A stretch of DNA of 64,000 bases from Geomonas paludis (GTDB lineage Bacteria > Desulfobacterota > Desulfuromonadia > Geobacterales > Geobacteraceae): positions 310,001 through 374,000 of the forward strand of contig NZ_BLXY01000003.1 in the NCBI RefSeq assembly GCF_014193585.1, given 5' to 3'. A model generated the notes under the pieces. It was given only the letters and a program-made list of their open reading frames with translations, made no database searches and was not told where the DNA came from. Positions within the stretch are counted from its first letter, which is position 1. Every line of letters begins with the position of its first letter. This document shows positions 8,334-17,052 of this stretch, piece by piece. Made by a program: the position numbers and the translations under genes.

Positions 8334-9208
8334 AGCCGGTACCACCCGGCCGGGGTGACGTCGCTGGTGTCGATGGCGGGATCGTTGAACCACCGACTGG
8401 GGGCAACGACCACCTGCCCCCTGTTGGTCGCCAGCCAGGCGCCCCACCAGCTGAACGAGCTGTTGGCGATGACGTGGTGCCGGCACAGGCTCATCAGGCG
8501 CAGGTCTTCATGGGGGTGCGCGCCGTTGTGGCCGACGTAGGTGGCCGGGTGGCGCAGCTCCAGGTTTTCCCGGGCCCACTCCGGGTCGTCGGAAAAGACG
8601 AAGAAGTGCGGATTGTCCACCTCGCGGGCTATCACGTCTTCGGCGGCGCGGTAGTAGCCGGCATCGCAGACCTGGTGCAGCGCGCGGGTGGTGGGGTCGG
8701 CGGCATAGTCGCCACGGCGCACGTGCAGGGAAACCGCGTTCGCCTTGCCTATCTCCGCCGCCATTTCCAGGTTGCGCCCGGCGAGGTCTCCCTTCACGGC
8801 AAACTCTTTCCGGATCACGTCCCGGTGCCCGGCGAAGTAGCGCTCGGACTGCCAGTACCCCAGGAGGTGCACGTTGTCAGGCAGGGAGAAGAATTCCGGC
8901 ACCACCTGGAAATGCTTCTCCCGAAAGGCGACGCAGCCGCGGGCCCTGTGCACCAGGCGCGCCGCCACCCCCTGCACCAGGCCGGGCGCGGTTCCGGTAA
9001 GGACGGCAATCTCCCAGGGGGTGGCCTTGCCGGCAGCGATGCTGAGGCCATCGAGCGCGTAGCTGCGGGGCGTGTTGCCGCTCTGGTCCCCTTCCAGGAA
9101 GGAGAGATCCAGCTTCAACTCGACGCCCAGACGCAGCGCGAGGCTTCTGCCCGCGGCGTACTGGAACATCTGGTTGCCCAGTCCCCCCATGAGCCGGACC
9201 GCAATCAT
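8330..9208 (-). CDS. Alpha-1,2-fucosyltransferase-like, GT11
   Basis: 292 residues. The N-terminus MIAVRLMGGLGNQMFQYAAG is the hallmark of GT11. HVRRGDYAADPTT is the GDP-fucose binding HxRRxDY motif, and ANSSFSWWGAWLA is the conserved C-terminal block. Length is normal for the family. The enzyme adds L-fucose or a similar 6-deoxyhexose in alpha-1,2 linkage using a GDP-sugar. No GDP-fucose synthesis genes (gmd, fcl) lie in this window, so the donor must come from elsewhere. The ATG at 9208 overlaps the upstream GT4 stop by 4 nt. A second, more distant member of this fold is at 27711. Confidence 0.9.
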   Translation of the reverse strand: MIAVRLMGGLGNQMFQYAAGRSLALRLGVELKLDLSFLEGDQSGNTPRSYALDGLSIAAGKATPWEIAVLTGTAPGLVQGVAARLVHRARGCVAFREKHFQVVPEFFSLPDNVHLLGYWQSERYFAGHRDVIRKEFAVKGDLAGRNLEMAAEIGKANAVSLHVRRGDYAADPTTRALHQVCDAGYYRAAEDVIAREVDNPHFFVFSDDPEWARENLELRHPATYVGHNGAHPHEDLRLMSLCRHHVIANSSFSWWGAWLATNRGQVVVAPSRWFNDPAIDTSDVTPAGWYRL

Positions 9209-10461
9209 GGCGCACCTCCCGCCACCAGGGTGCGGTACAGCTCTTCGTACTGCTTTGCGATCTTCTCCCAGGTGAAACGCTCCTGCCAGGCGTCGAAGCC
9301 GGCCTCACCCATCCGGCGGCGCCGCTCGCCGTCACGGTAGATTTCAGAGAGAACGCGGGCGGAACCGCCACCATGCGCCCGCACCCCGGCATGGTCATCG
9401 GAGCGCCCGGTCATGATCCTCACCTTTTCCCTGATGCGTGCCACGATGCCGCCGTGACGGGGGAGCAGCGCGGGGCGGGCGGAAGGAAGGAGCACGCCGG
9501 CGCCGTTGGACCAGCGGATGATCTCGGCGCTGTTGCCGGCATCGGTGCACAGAAAGGGTGTCCGGGAGGCCATGCACTCGAAGAGGACCACCGGCGAGCA
9601 CTCGATGTTGGAAGGGAACAGGAACAGGTCTGCGCACTGGTAGGCGGCTACGGTATCGCGGCGGGAGAGCTCGACCACCATGATCCGCTTTCCCTGCCGG
9701 CGCATGCGCTCGCTGTCGTTGAGTCGCGCGGCACGGCGCCGGCATTCAGCGCCGCAGCCGCCGGGGAGCGACATCCCCACCATGAGCAGCGTGGCGCCGG
9801 TAAGGTCGGCCATGCGGAAGATCTCCATGGCATCGTCATGCCCCTTGAGCCAGGTATGGCTGCCGACGTGCAGGATGAGGAATTCATCGGCCGCAACACC
9901 GAGCTGCGGCCGGATGTCGGGGAGCGGCTCCAGGAATTCATCAGCCGCGGCGCCGTTGGGGATCAGGGCGAGCCTCTCGACCCCGTGCCTGCGTGCGAAG
10001 GTGATGTCGCGATACTCGTCGGAGAGGAACACGTTCATGTCGTAGAGCTTCATGTACCCCGGCATCTGCTCGAAGTAGTTGTGGAAGCTGGGCGAGAACA
10101 GCGAGGAGAAACCGGTGGGGACCAGGACCTTGCGCCCCCTGATGCGGGACAGCAGCGGCAGGGTCAGGTCGGTCGCCCACTGCTGGGCGGCAAAATTGAC
10201 GACGACGTCGAAGTCGGAATCGAGCAGAAACTGTTGGTAGGATGCGGCAGCACCGCAATAGCCGACGACGGCGTTGCCGGAAACCGGGAACTCGACCACC
10301 CTGACGCCGCGGGTATCGATCTCTCCCCTGCCGGCGGCGGCACTGGTCGCCACCGTCACGTCGTGCCCCGACTGGACCAGGCGTTCGGACAACTGCCTCA
10401 CGACCTCGGCCATCCCGTTCATGGCGGGCAGGTACGATTCAACGGTATGAAGTATCTTCAA
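9205..10461 (-). CDS. Glycosyltransferase family 4
   Basis: 418 residues. MKILHTVESYLPAMNGMAEV is a normal GT4 N-terminus. The C-terminal donor site has LFPSNIECSPVVLFECMASR with the paired glutamates. The start is unusual: the codon at 10461 is TTG, and the strong GGAGG lies 14 bases upstream, too far for it. An in-frame ATT three codons earlier sits 5 bases after the GGAGG. The true start may therefore be ATT or TTG. It lies 41 bp after the HAD gene and overlaps the GT11 gene by 4 nt. Role: cytoplasmic sugar transfer onto the lipid-linked glycan; sugar unknown. Confidence 0.85.
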   Translation of the reverse strand: MKILHTVESYLPAMNGMAEVVRQLSERLVQSGHDVTVATSAAAGRGEIDTRGVRVVEFPVSGNAVVGYCGAAASYQQFLLDSDFDVVVNFAAQQWATDLTLPLLSRIRGRKVLVPTGFSSLFSPSFHNYFEQMPGYMKLYDMNVFLSDEYRDITFARRHGVERLALIPNGAAADEFLEPLPDIRPQLGVAADEFLILHVGSHTWLKGHDDAMEIFRMADLTGATLLMVGMSLPGGCGAECRRRAARLNDSERMRRQGKRIMVVELSRRDTVAAYQCADLFLFPSNIECSPVVLFECMASRTPFLCTDAGNSAEIIRWSNGAGVLLPSARPALLPRHGGIVARIREKVRIMTGRSDDHAGVRAHGGGSARVLSEIYRDGERRRRMGEAGFDAWQERFTWEKIAKQYEELYRTLVAGGAP

Positions 10462-10502
10462 CTTCTGAATGGAATCCTCCGCGACAGCTACTGGCCAGTA
10501 TC

Positions 10503-11177
10503 TTATTGCATACCTTGGAACATCTGGTCAATGGTCTTGAACCTGAGCCCGCCGGGGACGACCAGGGACCTCATTCCCGCCCGGCGCGCGGCCTCGCCGT
10601 CGCGGTCGTCGCGATCACCGATGACGAGGCACGCCTGCGGCGCCACTTGCCACTGCCGGCAGATATGCAGCAGGCCGGCAGGATCGGGCTTGAGCCGGTC
10701 CACGGCAGGATCCTCGGCCGACCAGGAAGAAAGATGCTCCAGGCGCAGGGCCGCCAGTTTGTCGACGGCGTGATAATCGGAGCAGACGGCAACGTTGATG
10801 CGCCGCTGAGCCAAGGCGGCAAGGAGCACATCGACCAGGGGATAACGGAACCGTCCCAGGTGCCGCAAAGGACGGCGGTAGATCCACTCCTGCACCACAT
10901 CCCGCACCTGGTCGATCTCGCAGTCACAGGCTTGCGCCGTCAGCAGGTAGGATCGACTGGACACGTCGCCCGGTAGCGCGTCGGCCAACGCCTCGCGGAT
11001 GCGGCGGAACCGGAACAGGATGAGCGCCTCTTTGCAGCGCCAGGGGCGCAGCAGCAGGGTTGACGCCAGTTCGAGCGCCATCTGCAGCCGCAACCGTTTC
11101 TGGTCGTAGAGGGTGCCGTCGAGGTCGAGGATGACCCCTTCGACCCCTTCCAGCGCGGCGGGGAGAGGTATTTTCAT
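10503..11177 (-). CDS. HAD-family phosphatase adjacent to UbiA
   Basis: 224 residues. Motif I is GVILDLDGTLYDQKR, with the nucleophile and acid aspartates at D18 and D20. Motif IV is VIGDRDDRDGEAARRAGM. This is a soluble HAD phosphatase with a helical cap. Its ATG overlaps the stop of the UbiA gene by 4 nt. In many proteobacteria an HAD domain is fused to a UbiA-type polyprenyl-phosphate phosphoribosyltransferase. Here the two are separate but coupled. By analogy it would remove the 5-phosphate from polyprenyl-phosphoryl-ribose-5-phosphate or regenerate a precursor. That assignment is inference; other phosphosugars are possible. Confidence 0.8.
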   Translation of the reverse strand: MKIPLPAALEGVEGVILDLDGTLYDQKRLRLQMALELASTLLLRPWRCKEALILFRFRRIREALADALPGDVSSRSYLLTAQACDCEIDQVRDVVQEWIYRRPLRHLGRFRYPLVDVLLAALAQRRINVAVCSDYHAVDKLAALRLEHLSSWSAEDPAVDRLKPDPAGLLHICRQWQVAPQACLVIGDRDDRDGEAARRAGMRSLVVPGGLRFKTIDQMFQGMQ

Positions 11178-12106
11178 ATCGATATCAGGTCGGTCCTCAA
11201 GAAGGTGTGCAGGGCCTCGATCTCGCAGAAGGTGAGCACGAGCAAAAGCGCCACCAGGAAGACGCAGTACGAGAGGAGACCGTACTCCTTGTAGAGGCTT
11301 TCAGGGCGCTGCGCCACCGAGTTTTCCCGCAATCCCAGCTTGAGGTACCAGCAGAAGAGCAACGCGAAAAAGGGGACGCTGATGATGAACTCGATCTTGT
11401 ACTTCACCAGGAAGACGCCCCAGAAAAAGATGGAGACTATGGCGTAGAACAGGATGGAGATCAGGAGTTTCTCCTCGGTGTAGGACTTGAAGGAGAGCCG
11501 GTACAGGGCGGCGCTGTCGCGGTCGCCGATGTAGCGGTACTCCGCCAGCCGCTTGACCGCCATCAGGAAAGCGCCCCCCATCCAGTAGCTGATCAGGATG
11601 CTGGAACTGGGGAGGTAGACGGAGGTGATGGTGGACCATCCCAGCATGAACCTGATGATGTTGTTGACCGATTCGCTCAGCACGTCGAGGTAGGGCTTCT
11701 CCTTGGTGCGCAGGGGCTTCACGTTGTAGACCACCCCCATGAGCAGCAGCCAGACCACGTTGTAGAGAAACATCCTGTTGATCTGCGCGGCAAGCAGCAG
11801 AGATGCCACGCAGAGCAGCGCGTACTCCAGGTAGACCCCGCCGCGGGAGACCCGCCCGGTGACCGAGGGGCGGTCCTTCTTCAGGGGATGGTACTTGTCG
11901 AAGGGGGCGTCGAGCCACTCGTTGATGACGTAATTGGCCGAGGCGGCAAACCCCACCGCGAACAGCGCCATCAGCATGATGACGTGCCACGAGGGGGGCA
12001 TGGGGAGCCCCATCATCAGCGCGATCAGGATTCCGGGCAGGACGAGGATGTTCTTGATCCAGTGGGGAATCCTCGCCAACTCCAGGTACGGTGCGTAAGG
12101 CATCAT
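11174..12106 (-). CDS. UbiA-family polyprenyl-phosphate (phospho)pentosyltransferase-like protein
   Basis: 310 residues from the ATG at 12106; the ATG at 12103 is equally possible, and AGGA precedes both. Longer readings run into the upstream fusion gene and were rejected. RIPHWIKNILVLPG at the N-terminus, the Mg-binding motif NEWLDAPFD (N62, D66, D70) followed by HPLKKDRPSVTG, and DVLSESVNNIIRF form the two active-site regions of the UbiA fold. About nine membrane segments are visible. The pattern R-x-x-x-WxKN plus HPxKxxRP resembles decaprenylphosphoryl-phosphoribose synthase rather than quinone or heme UbiA enzymes. It would make a lipid-linked pentose donor for a GT-C enzyme. It is flanked by an HAD phosphatase and a GT-C/methyltransferase fusion. 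Confidence 0.75.
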   Translation of the reverse strand: MMPYAPYLELARIPHWIKNILVLPGILIALMMGLPMPPSWHVIMLMALFAVGFAASANYVINEWLDAPFDKYHPLKKDRPSVTGRVSRGGVYLEYALLCVASLLLAAQINRMFLYNVVWLLLMGVVYNVKPLRTKEKPYLDVLSESVNNIIRFMLGWSTITSVYLPSSSILISYWMGGAFLMAVKRLAEYRYIGDRDSAALYRLSFKSYTEEKLLISILFYAIVSIFFWGVFLVKYKIEFIISVPFFALLFCWYLKLGLRENSVAQRPESLYKEYGLLSYCVFLVALLLVLTFCEIEALHTFLRTDLISI

Positions 12107-14733
12107 CTTTTCCTGCATACGATCTGCATCGAATCGAAAAGGTTGAGGGGCACGACGGACTTGGCAAAGCGCGCCGGCAGCCGGAAGTTGACGCCGGGGA
12201 CGAAGGTCAGCAGTCGCTCGACGAGGTAGGCGAGCTCGAAGTACCAGGTCGGCCTGCTGACATGGACGATCTCGAAGCCGCAGCGCTGCAGCAAAAGCGA
12301 GATGGTGCGGCTGCTGAAATAGCTCACGTGGGCCAGGCGGAAGTGCCACCACCGCCTCCCCATCACCCGCGCAGCAACGGATTCGATGTCGGGGGTGGTG
12401 AGAAGCAGGTAGCCGCCGGGCTCGATGAGCCCGTGGACCTCGGCCAGCAGTTGCGCAGGATCGGTGACGTGCTCGATGACGTCGACCAGCGTAGCCGCCG
12501 CAAAGGGACCGGATACCCTCGGGTCAGGCAGCACGCCGTTTACCACGGGAAGCCCCATCTGTCGGGCCTGCGCGGACATCCACCGGGACGGCTCGATACC
12601 TTCGGCGTGGTAGCCGCAGGCAAGCGCCTCCTCGACCAGCATGCCGGTGCCGGCTCCCACGTCGAGCAGACGGCCGCTGGGCACGAAGCGGCCCAGGGTG
12701 CCGATCACGTCGCGGAACTGCCTGGTCCTGGCGATCCTGCCGGATTCGTATTCCGGGTCCTCCATGGCGCGATAGTACTCCAGCACGTCGCTGCTGCTCC
12801 CCTGGTAGAAACCGCACCCGGCGCAGCGCTCTATGGCGTAGGTGGTGCCGTAACTGCTGTCGGTCACCTTGAAGTGGTCGGCGCTGACCGCTTCGGGAAG
12901 GACATCACCATCCTTCCAGGTGCTGAAGCAGGTGCCGCCGCATACGCGGCAGACGCCGGAGTGGGAAACGGGCAACTCCAGGCGATGGCGGCCGCGCGAC
13001 AACAGCCAGAAGAAGACTCCATAGAGCAGGGAGATGGCGGCGGCCAACGGCAGGGAAACCCGACCGCCGAACAGTTCTTTCACCCGCTCCGACACCGGGG
13101 GGCGCCAGCTGTTGAACTTTGCCGCGGCAACCCGGGCCGCGACGGCCTTGGCGTCACCAGCGTTGGCGATCCGGACCAGGCTCGCGCTGCCCAGACGCGC
13201 GTTGTACTCGTAAAACCAGAGGTTCCCGTAGTTGGACTCCCAGTAGTCGAGCGCCACGCCGTCGGCGCGCACCTTGAACCGGGGCAGGCTCGACGGGTTC
13301 ACCGGCATGGCGCTCACGTTGATCGTTTTATCGGCAAACCAGAGTGCGGCACTGAAGTCCCAGGAGTCCTGAAAAACCACCTCCCCGTTGAGGTTGTCGG
13401 GCACATGCCACGGGACATGCCCGAGCAGGGTGGCGTGCTGCATGGGCACCCTGGCCGCCACCAGCTTGGAGGCCGCGGACGCGGCTATCTCGCGCTGCAG
13501 GGACCAGGAGACCGCGTACCGTTCGCGTTGCACCATGAAGCAGCAGAGGTTCAGGAAGATGAGCAAAAAGACCAGCACGGCCAACGGGAGGTCCCAGAAC
13601 AGGTCGGCGGTCACGGCAACCAGCAGTGCCAGGACGATCCAGGTCGAGGTCATGCCCCGGTTGGGGTACCCCGCCACCTGGGCGCCGGAACCGGACAGGA
13701 TGTACAGGAAGGAGGCCAGGAACAGGGCAAGGAGGATGATCCCCAGCAAATGGATCTTTTTTTCCCGCTGCGACGCGGTCCCTGCAGAGGTGGAGGTGTT
13801 GGCCCGCCCGACACCGTACAGCAGGACGGCGAACAAAAGGGCCAACAATAACGCGGCGCCCTTCAGGCTGGGGTCGCCGCTACGGAACTCGAACACGGTC
13901 TGCACGGAGTTGAGCAACAGCAGCGGGAGGTCCACCAGCAGGGCCCAGCACCACGTGAGGAAGTTGTGCAGGCAGTTGCTCAGCGGGCCCGGGGAAAACC
14001 TGGAGTACACCGTCATGAAGGCAGGCATGACCACCTTCTGAAGCAGCAGGATCAGGGTCACCACGCCGCCCATCGGCGCCAGGTAGAGCGCAAGGTGGCG
14101 CTTCACGGTCGTCCGGGACCAGGCCGGTTGAAAGAGGGCCGGGTAGAGAACGTTAAGGGCCAGGAGCGGCAGGGTGATCTCGTAGGTCAACAGGCTCAAC
14201 AGAACCAGGAAGTACGACCCGGCCAGGTAGAGCCGCCCCTTGCCGGCGAGGTGCCGGTCGAGCAGCAGGAAGGAGAGGCTCCAGAAGAAGATGCTGGCAA
14301 CGCCCACCAGTTGCGTGGCGATGGAAAAGATGACCGTGGACGCGATGGACGGAAAACTCGCCAGCGCGAGAAAGACCACCACGAAGCGCAGCGAGAGGAA
14401 CCTTTTCAGGACGTTGGCCAGGATGACCAGGCTGGAGAGCCAGAACGCGAGGCCGACCAGGATGTACCCCCTCGGGTCCGCCAGGGAGACCTTGGCGACC
14501 AGCGACAGCACCAGCGGGGCCACGGGACGGTTGGAGAACAGGGGGAACCAGGAACGGTACAGGTCCCAGAAGTCGGCAAAACCGAAGGCACTGCGCACCA
14601 CGCTCCAGTCATCGGATACGAACCCGCTGTTCACCAGGTGCGGGGTGAACACCAGCACCCAGGACAACAGCAGGGCACCCCAGGCCCAGGTGGTGCCGGA
14701 GAGCGTGATGCGGTTTTGTTTCAGGTTCTGCAT
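12103..14733 (-). CDS. Fusion: GT-C membrane glycosyltransferase + SAM methyltransferase
   Basis: 876 residues in one uninterrupted frame. Residues 1-400 carry about eleven hydrophobic segments. NSGFVSDDWSVVR places the acidic pair D41-D42 after the first segment, as in GT-C enzymes. Residues 400-560 are a predicted outward soluble domain, and a last membrane segment follows at about 560-580. From residue 590 a cytoplasmic module begins with a zinc-ribbon-like Cys set (C595, C598, C637, C640). Then come motif I LLDVGAGTGMLVEEAL and TLVDVIEHVTDP of a class I methyltransferase. The first half could transfer a lipid-linked sugar outside the membrane while the second methylates inside. The start has GAGGG upstream. 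The neighbouring UbiA gene could make its donor. Confidence 0.8.
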   Translation of the reverse strand: MQNLKQNRITLSGTTWAWGALLLSWVLVFTPHLVNSGFVSDDWSVVRSAFGFADFWDLYRSWFPLFSNRPVAPLVLSLVAKVSLADPRGYILVGLAFWLSSLVILANVLKRFLSLRFVVVFLALASFPSIASTVIFSIATQLVGVASIFFWSLSFLLLDRHLAGKGRLYLAGSYFLVLLSLLTYEITLPLLALNVLYPALFQPAWSRTTVKRHLALYLAPMGGVVTLILLLQKVVMPAFMTVYSRFSPGPLSNCLHNFLTWCWALLVDLPLLLLNSVQTVFEFRSGDPSLKGAALLLALLFAVLLYGVGRANTSTSAGTASQREKKIHLLGIILLALFLASFLYILSGSGAQVAGYPNRGMTSTWIVLALLVAVTADLFWDLPLAVLVFLLIFLNLCCFMVQRERYAVSWSLQREIAASAASKLVAARVPMQHATLLGHVPWHVPDNLNGEVVFQDSWDFSAALWFADKTINVSAMPVNPSSLPRFKVRADGVALDYWESNYGNLWFYEYNARLGSASLVRIANAGDAKAVAARVAAAKFNSWRPPVSERVKELFGGRVSLPLAAAISLLYGVFFWLLSRGRHRLELPVSHSGVCRVCGGTCFSTWKDGDVLPEAVSADHFKVTDSSYGTTYAIERCAGCGFYQGSSSDVLEYYRAMEDPEYESGRIARTRQFRDVIGTLGRFVPSGRLLDVGAGTGMLVEEALACGYHAEGIEPSRWMSAQARQMGLPVVNGVLPDPRVSGPFAAATLVDVIEHVTDPAQLLAEVHGLIEPGGYLLLTTPDIESVAARVMGRRWWHFRLAHVSYFSSRTISLLLQRCGFEIVHVSRPTWYFELAYLVERLLTFVPGVNFRLPARFAKSVVPLNLFDSMQIVCRKR

Positions 14734-14792
14734 CTAGGACCCTCGATGTAACCAGGGGGTAAAAGCTTCGGGGGATAGTCACAACGGTTCAA

Positions 14793-15575
14793 TTACTTGC
14801 CCAACATGTGGCGGACCTTTTCACGCAGCAAACAGGCCAACAGCCTGAGAGAGTTGGTCGAAATCCCGCCGGCTAGGCCCTTCCAGGCCAGGAAACTCTT
14901 CATGACCAACTGGCGCTGCTCGAACTCGGAGATGGAGTCCTTCCGGATGCTCCCTTGCGGGACGTCGGTGTAGTTCAGCAACGGGCGAGCCAGGTACGCT
15001 ATGTCGGTGGCGTCGGCAATCCTGAGCCACAGGGCGTAGTCCTCCAGCGCCCGCAGCCGCTCGTCCTCGGGGAACCCGGCGGCGGCAGCAACGACTTCGC
15101 GGCGCACCAGCATGGAACTGCAGATGACCCGGTTTTCCCGCAGCAGGTCCGGGAAGCGCAGCAGCGTGCTCTTGCCGCCGAGAAGCGCTTCGGCGCCGGG
15201 TGCCGCGCCCGGCCTTACCCGCCAGGCGTCCGAGCATACCGCGTCGCAGCGACTGGAATAAGCCTCGCGGAGCTGCAGCTCCAGCTTTTCCGGCAGCCAG
15301 ACGTCGTCGTCGTCGAGAAACGCCAGCCACTCCCCGCTGCTGCGACCGATGCCGCGGTTTCTCGGCACCGCCGGCCGCCCGGCCCGCTCGGCGGGGAGCC
15401 AGATGACGCGGCTGTCGCCGATGGCGTCGATCACCTCCCGGCTGTCATCGGTGCAGCCGTCGCCGCAGACCAGCACCTCCAGTGGGGAATGGCTCTGGGC
15501 CAGCGCGCTACGCACCGCGCGCTGCAGCGAGGCGGAACGGTTCCAGGTGGCGATGATGACCGAGACCGTGGTCAC
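14793..15575 (-). CDS. Glycosyltransferase family 2
   Basis: 260 residues from the GTG at 15575, which shares GTGA with the stop of the methyltransferase gene; a GTG at 15584 is less likely because its ribosome site would be too close. TVSVIIATWNRSASLQRAV, VCGDGCTDDSREV and LAFLDDDDVWLPEKL give the GT-A fold and its DxD metal site. ALEDYALWLRIA is the catalytic-base region. This is a cytoplasmic inverting sugar transferase of unknown specificity. The C-terminus is basic and could lie along the membrane. A 59-bp gap follows before the GT-C/methyltransferase fusion, without a clear promoter. Confidence 0.87.
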   Translation of the reverse strand: MTTVSVIIATWNRSASLQRAVRSALAQSHSPLEVLVCGDGCTDDSREVIDAIGDSRVIWLPAERAGRPAVPRNRGIGRSSGEWLAFLDDDDVWLPEKLELQLREAYSSRCDAVCSDAWRVRPGAAPGAEALLGGKSTLLRFPDLLRENRVICSSMLVRREVVAAAAGFPEDERLRALEDYALWLRIADATDIAYLARPLLNYTDVPQGSIRKDSISEFEQRQLVMKSFLAWKGLAGGISTNSLRLLACLLREKVRHMLGK

Positions 15576-16219
15576 GCCGCCCACCCTTTGTCCAACTGCC
15601 CGGCAAAGGCGGCCATCCAGACAGTGTGAATAGCCAGCTCGGATGTGCCGGAATCGACCAGGAAATGTTCCAGGAAAGCGGAGGCCCGGGCGACAACCTG
15701 GTCGCGGGAGAAGGATGCAGCGTCCCTGCGGGCGACGACCTCCAGGTTGTAGGTCCCTCCCCAGGCGCTTTTGGTGATCTTATCCACGGTGAAACCGAAT
15801 TCCCCGAGCATCGTCTGCAGCAGGCTGGCGGTGTACCCCTCGCAGTGCACAGCCCACGGGGCCTCGTGCGAGCCGAAAAGGTGGCGCTCGGCGATGGCGC
15901 GCTGCTTAAGGGAGTTGAACGGGTTCATGAGCGCCAGGGCCGTCCGGCGGAAATCGGGGACCTCGATGGTGAGGATGCCGCCGGGCTCAAGCCACGAGTA
16001 CCAGCAGGCGAGGAGCCCGCAGGCGACCGGCCGGGGGAAGTGCTCGAAGACATGATGCAGCCGGACCTCCGCCACGCTGCCGGCGGGATACCTGAGCGTG
16101 GTGATGTCGGCATGAAGGTCGGCCACACTGCTGGTCTGGGCCGTGTGGCAGGAGAGCGGGAAATCTATGTTCAGGTACCCGTCGAGGTACCTCTGGCCGC
16201 AGCCGAGGTGCAGCTTCAC
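15572..16219 (-). CDS. Class I SAM-dependent methyltransferase
   Basis: 215 residues. The short N-terminal motif KLHLGCGQRYLDGYLNIDF is typical of a methyltransferase family found in surface-polysaccharide loci, where the sequence opens directly with motif I. HHVFEHFPRP and LEPGGILTIEVPDF follow as motifs IV and VI. The start is GTG at 16219, overlapping the stop of the upstream GT2 as GTGA. It is cytoplasmic and sits between two GT2 genes. It probably methylates a sugar hydroxyl, but no acceptor can be named. Confidence 0.8.
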   Translation of the reverse strand: MKLHLGCGQRYLDGYLNIDFPLSCHTAQTSSVADLHADITTLRYPAGSVAEVRLHHVFEHFPRPVACGLLACWYSWLEPGGILTIEVPDFRRTALALMNPFNSLKQRAIAERHLFGSHEAPWAVHCEGYTASLLQTMLGEFGFTVDKITKSAWGGTYNLEVVARRDAASFSRDQVVARASAFLEHFLVDSGTSELAIHTVWMAAFAGQLDKGWAA

Positions 16220-17052
16220 GAGCGACCTCCAAACCAGGCGCGGGGAAATTTACGCACCGTGCGCGCCGGGTCCCGATATTCCCGCACCAGCCAATCCTGC
16301 TGCGGGACTCCCAACGATCCCCACGTCTGGACATAGCGCTCCCAATCGCCCTTCTGCACGGCGGCGTTGCTGTCTCGCACGCTGACGTTGGCGTGGGCGT
16401 GGTGCTCGACGTAGGAGTCGGGCGCATCGATGCAGGGATACCCGGCTTGCCACATCCTGAGGCAGAGATCGCCGTCGGCATGGTAGAAGAGGTAGTTCTC
16501 CTCGTCGGCGTACCCCACCGCCTCCAGCGCTTCCTTGAGGTAGAGGCCGTGGTTCACGAACATCCTCCCCCCGAAGGTGAGGCCGACCCGGTAGCGCTCC
16601 TCGTGCGGCCAGTCCCGCCAGTAGAAGGCAGCTGCCCCGATCCTCTCCCCCGCGGCACGCCTCTCATCGCACAACGTGACGCCATTGAGGATCGCCCCAG
16701 GCACCGCGAGGCAGTCGTCGCTCAGCATGCAGACGTACTCGCCCTGGGCGACCTTGAAGGCGAGGTTCATGAAGTAGCCCCAGGAGCGGCGCTCTATCGC
16801 CCTACCCTGCCACTCCCCGCGGTTATGCTGAACGATGGTCAGGATGTCTTTTTGCTTCAGGAGCCAGGCGAGGGAGCCGTCGGTCGAACCGCCGTCCACC
16901 ACGATGATCTCGGAGCGGAACGGGCAGCGCGCCAGTTCCTCGCGGATGCTGGCTACGGTGCCCTTGAGAAAACGCGCGCGGTTGTAGGAGCCGAGCACCA
17001 CCGAAACCTTCACGGCCGCAGCCGGCATGGGTCTTTGAGTCGCAGCGATCAT
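16216..17052 (-). CDS. Glycosyltransferase family 2
   Basis: 278 residues from the ATG at 17052, which overlaps the stop of the 1240-residue multidomain gene by 4 nt. A longer reading to 17679 only covers that gene out of frame. KVSVVLGSYNRARFLKGTV, VVDGGSTDGSLAWL and VCMLSDDCLAVPG give the GT-A signature and acidic motif. YHADGDLCLRMWQAGY is the catalytic region, and EHHAHAN follows. It probably acts after the multidomain enzyme, being translationally coupled to it. Sugar unknown. Confidence 0.87.
   Translation of the reverse strand: MIAATQRPMPAAAVKVSVVLGSYNRARFLKGTVASIREELARCPFRSEIIVVDGGSTDGSLAWLLKQKDILTIVQHNRGEWQGRAIERRSWGYFMNLAFKVAQGEYVCMLSDDCLAVPGAILNGVTLCDERRAAGERIGAAAFYWRDWPHEERYRVGLTFGGRMFVNHGLYLKEALEAVGYADEENYLFYHADGDLCLRMWQAGYPCIDAPDSYVEHHAHANVSVRDSNAAVQKGDWERYVQTWGSLGVPQQDWLVREYRDPARTVRKFPRAWFGGRS

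Noticed and set aside
12091-13851. 586-residue plus-strand frame opposite the GT-C/methyltransferase fusion
   Set aside because: Composition is antisense-like, with no ribosome site, and the opposite strand has clear motifs.
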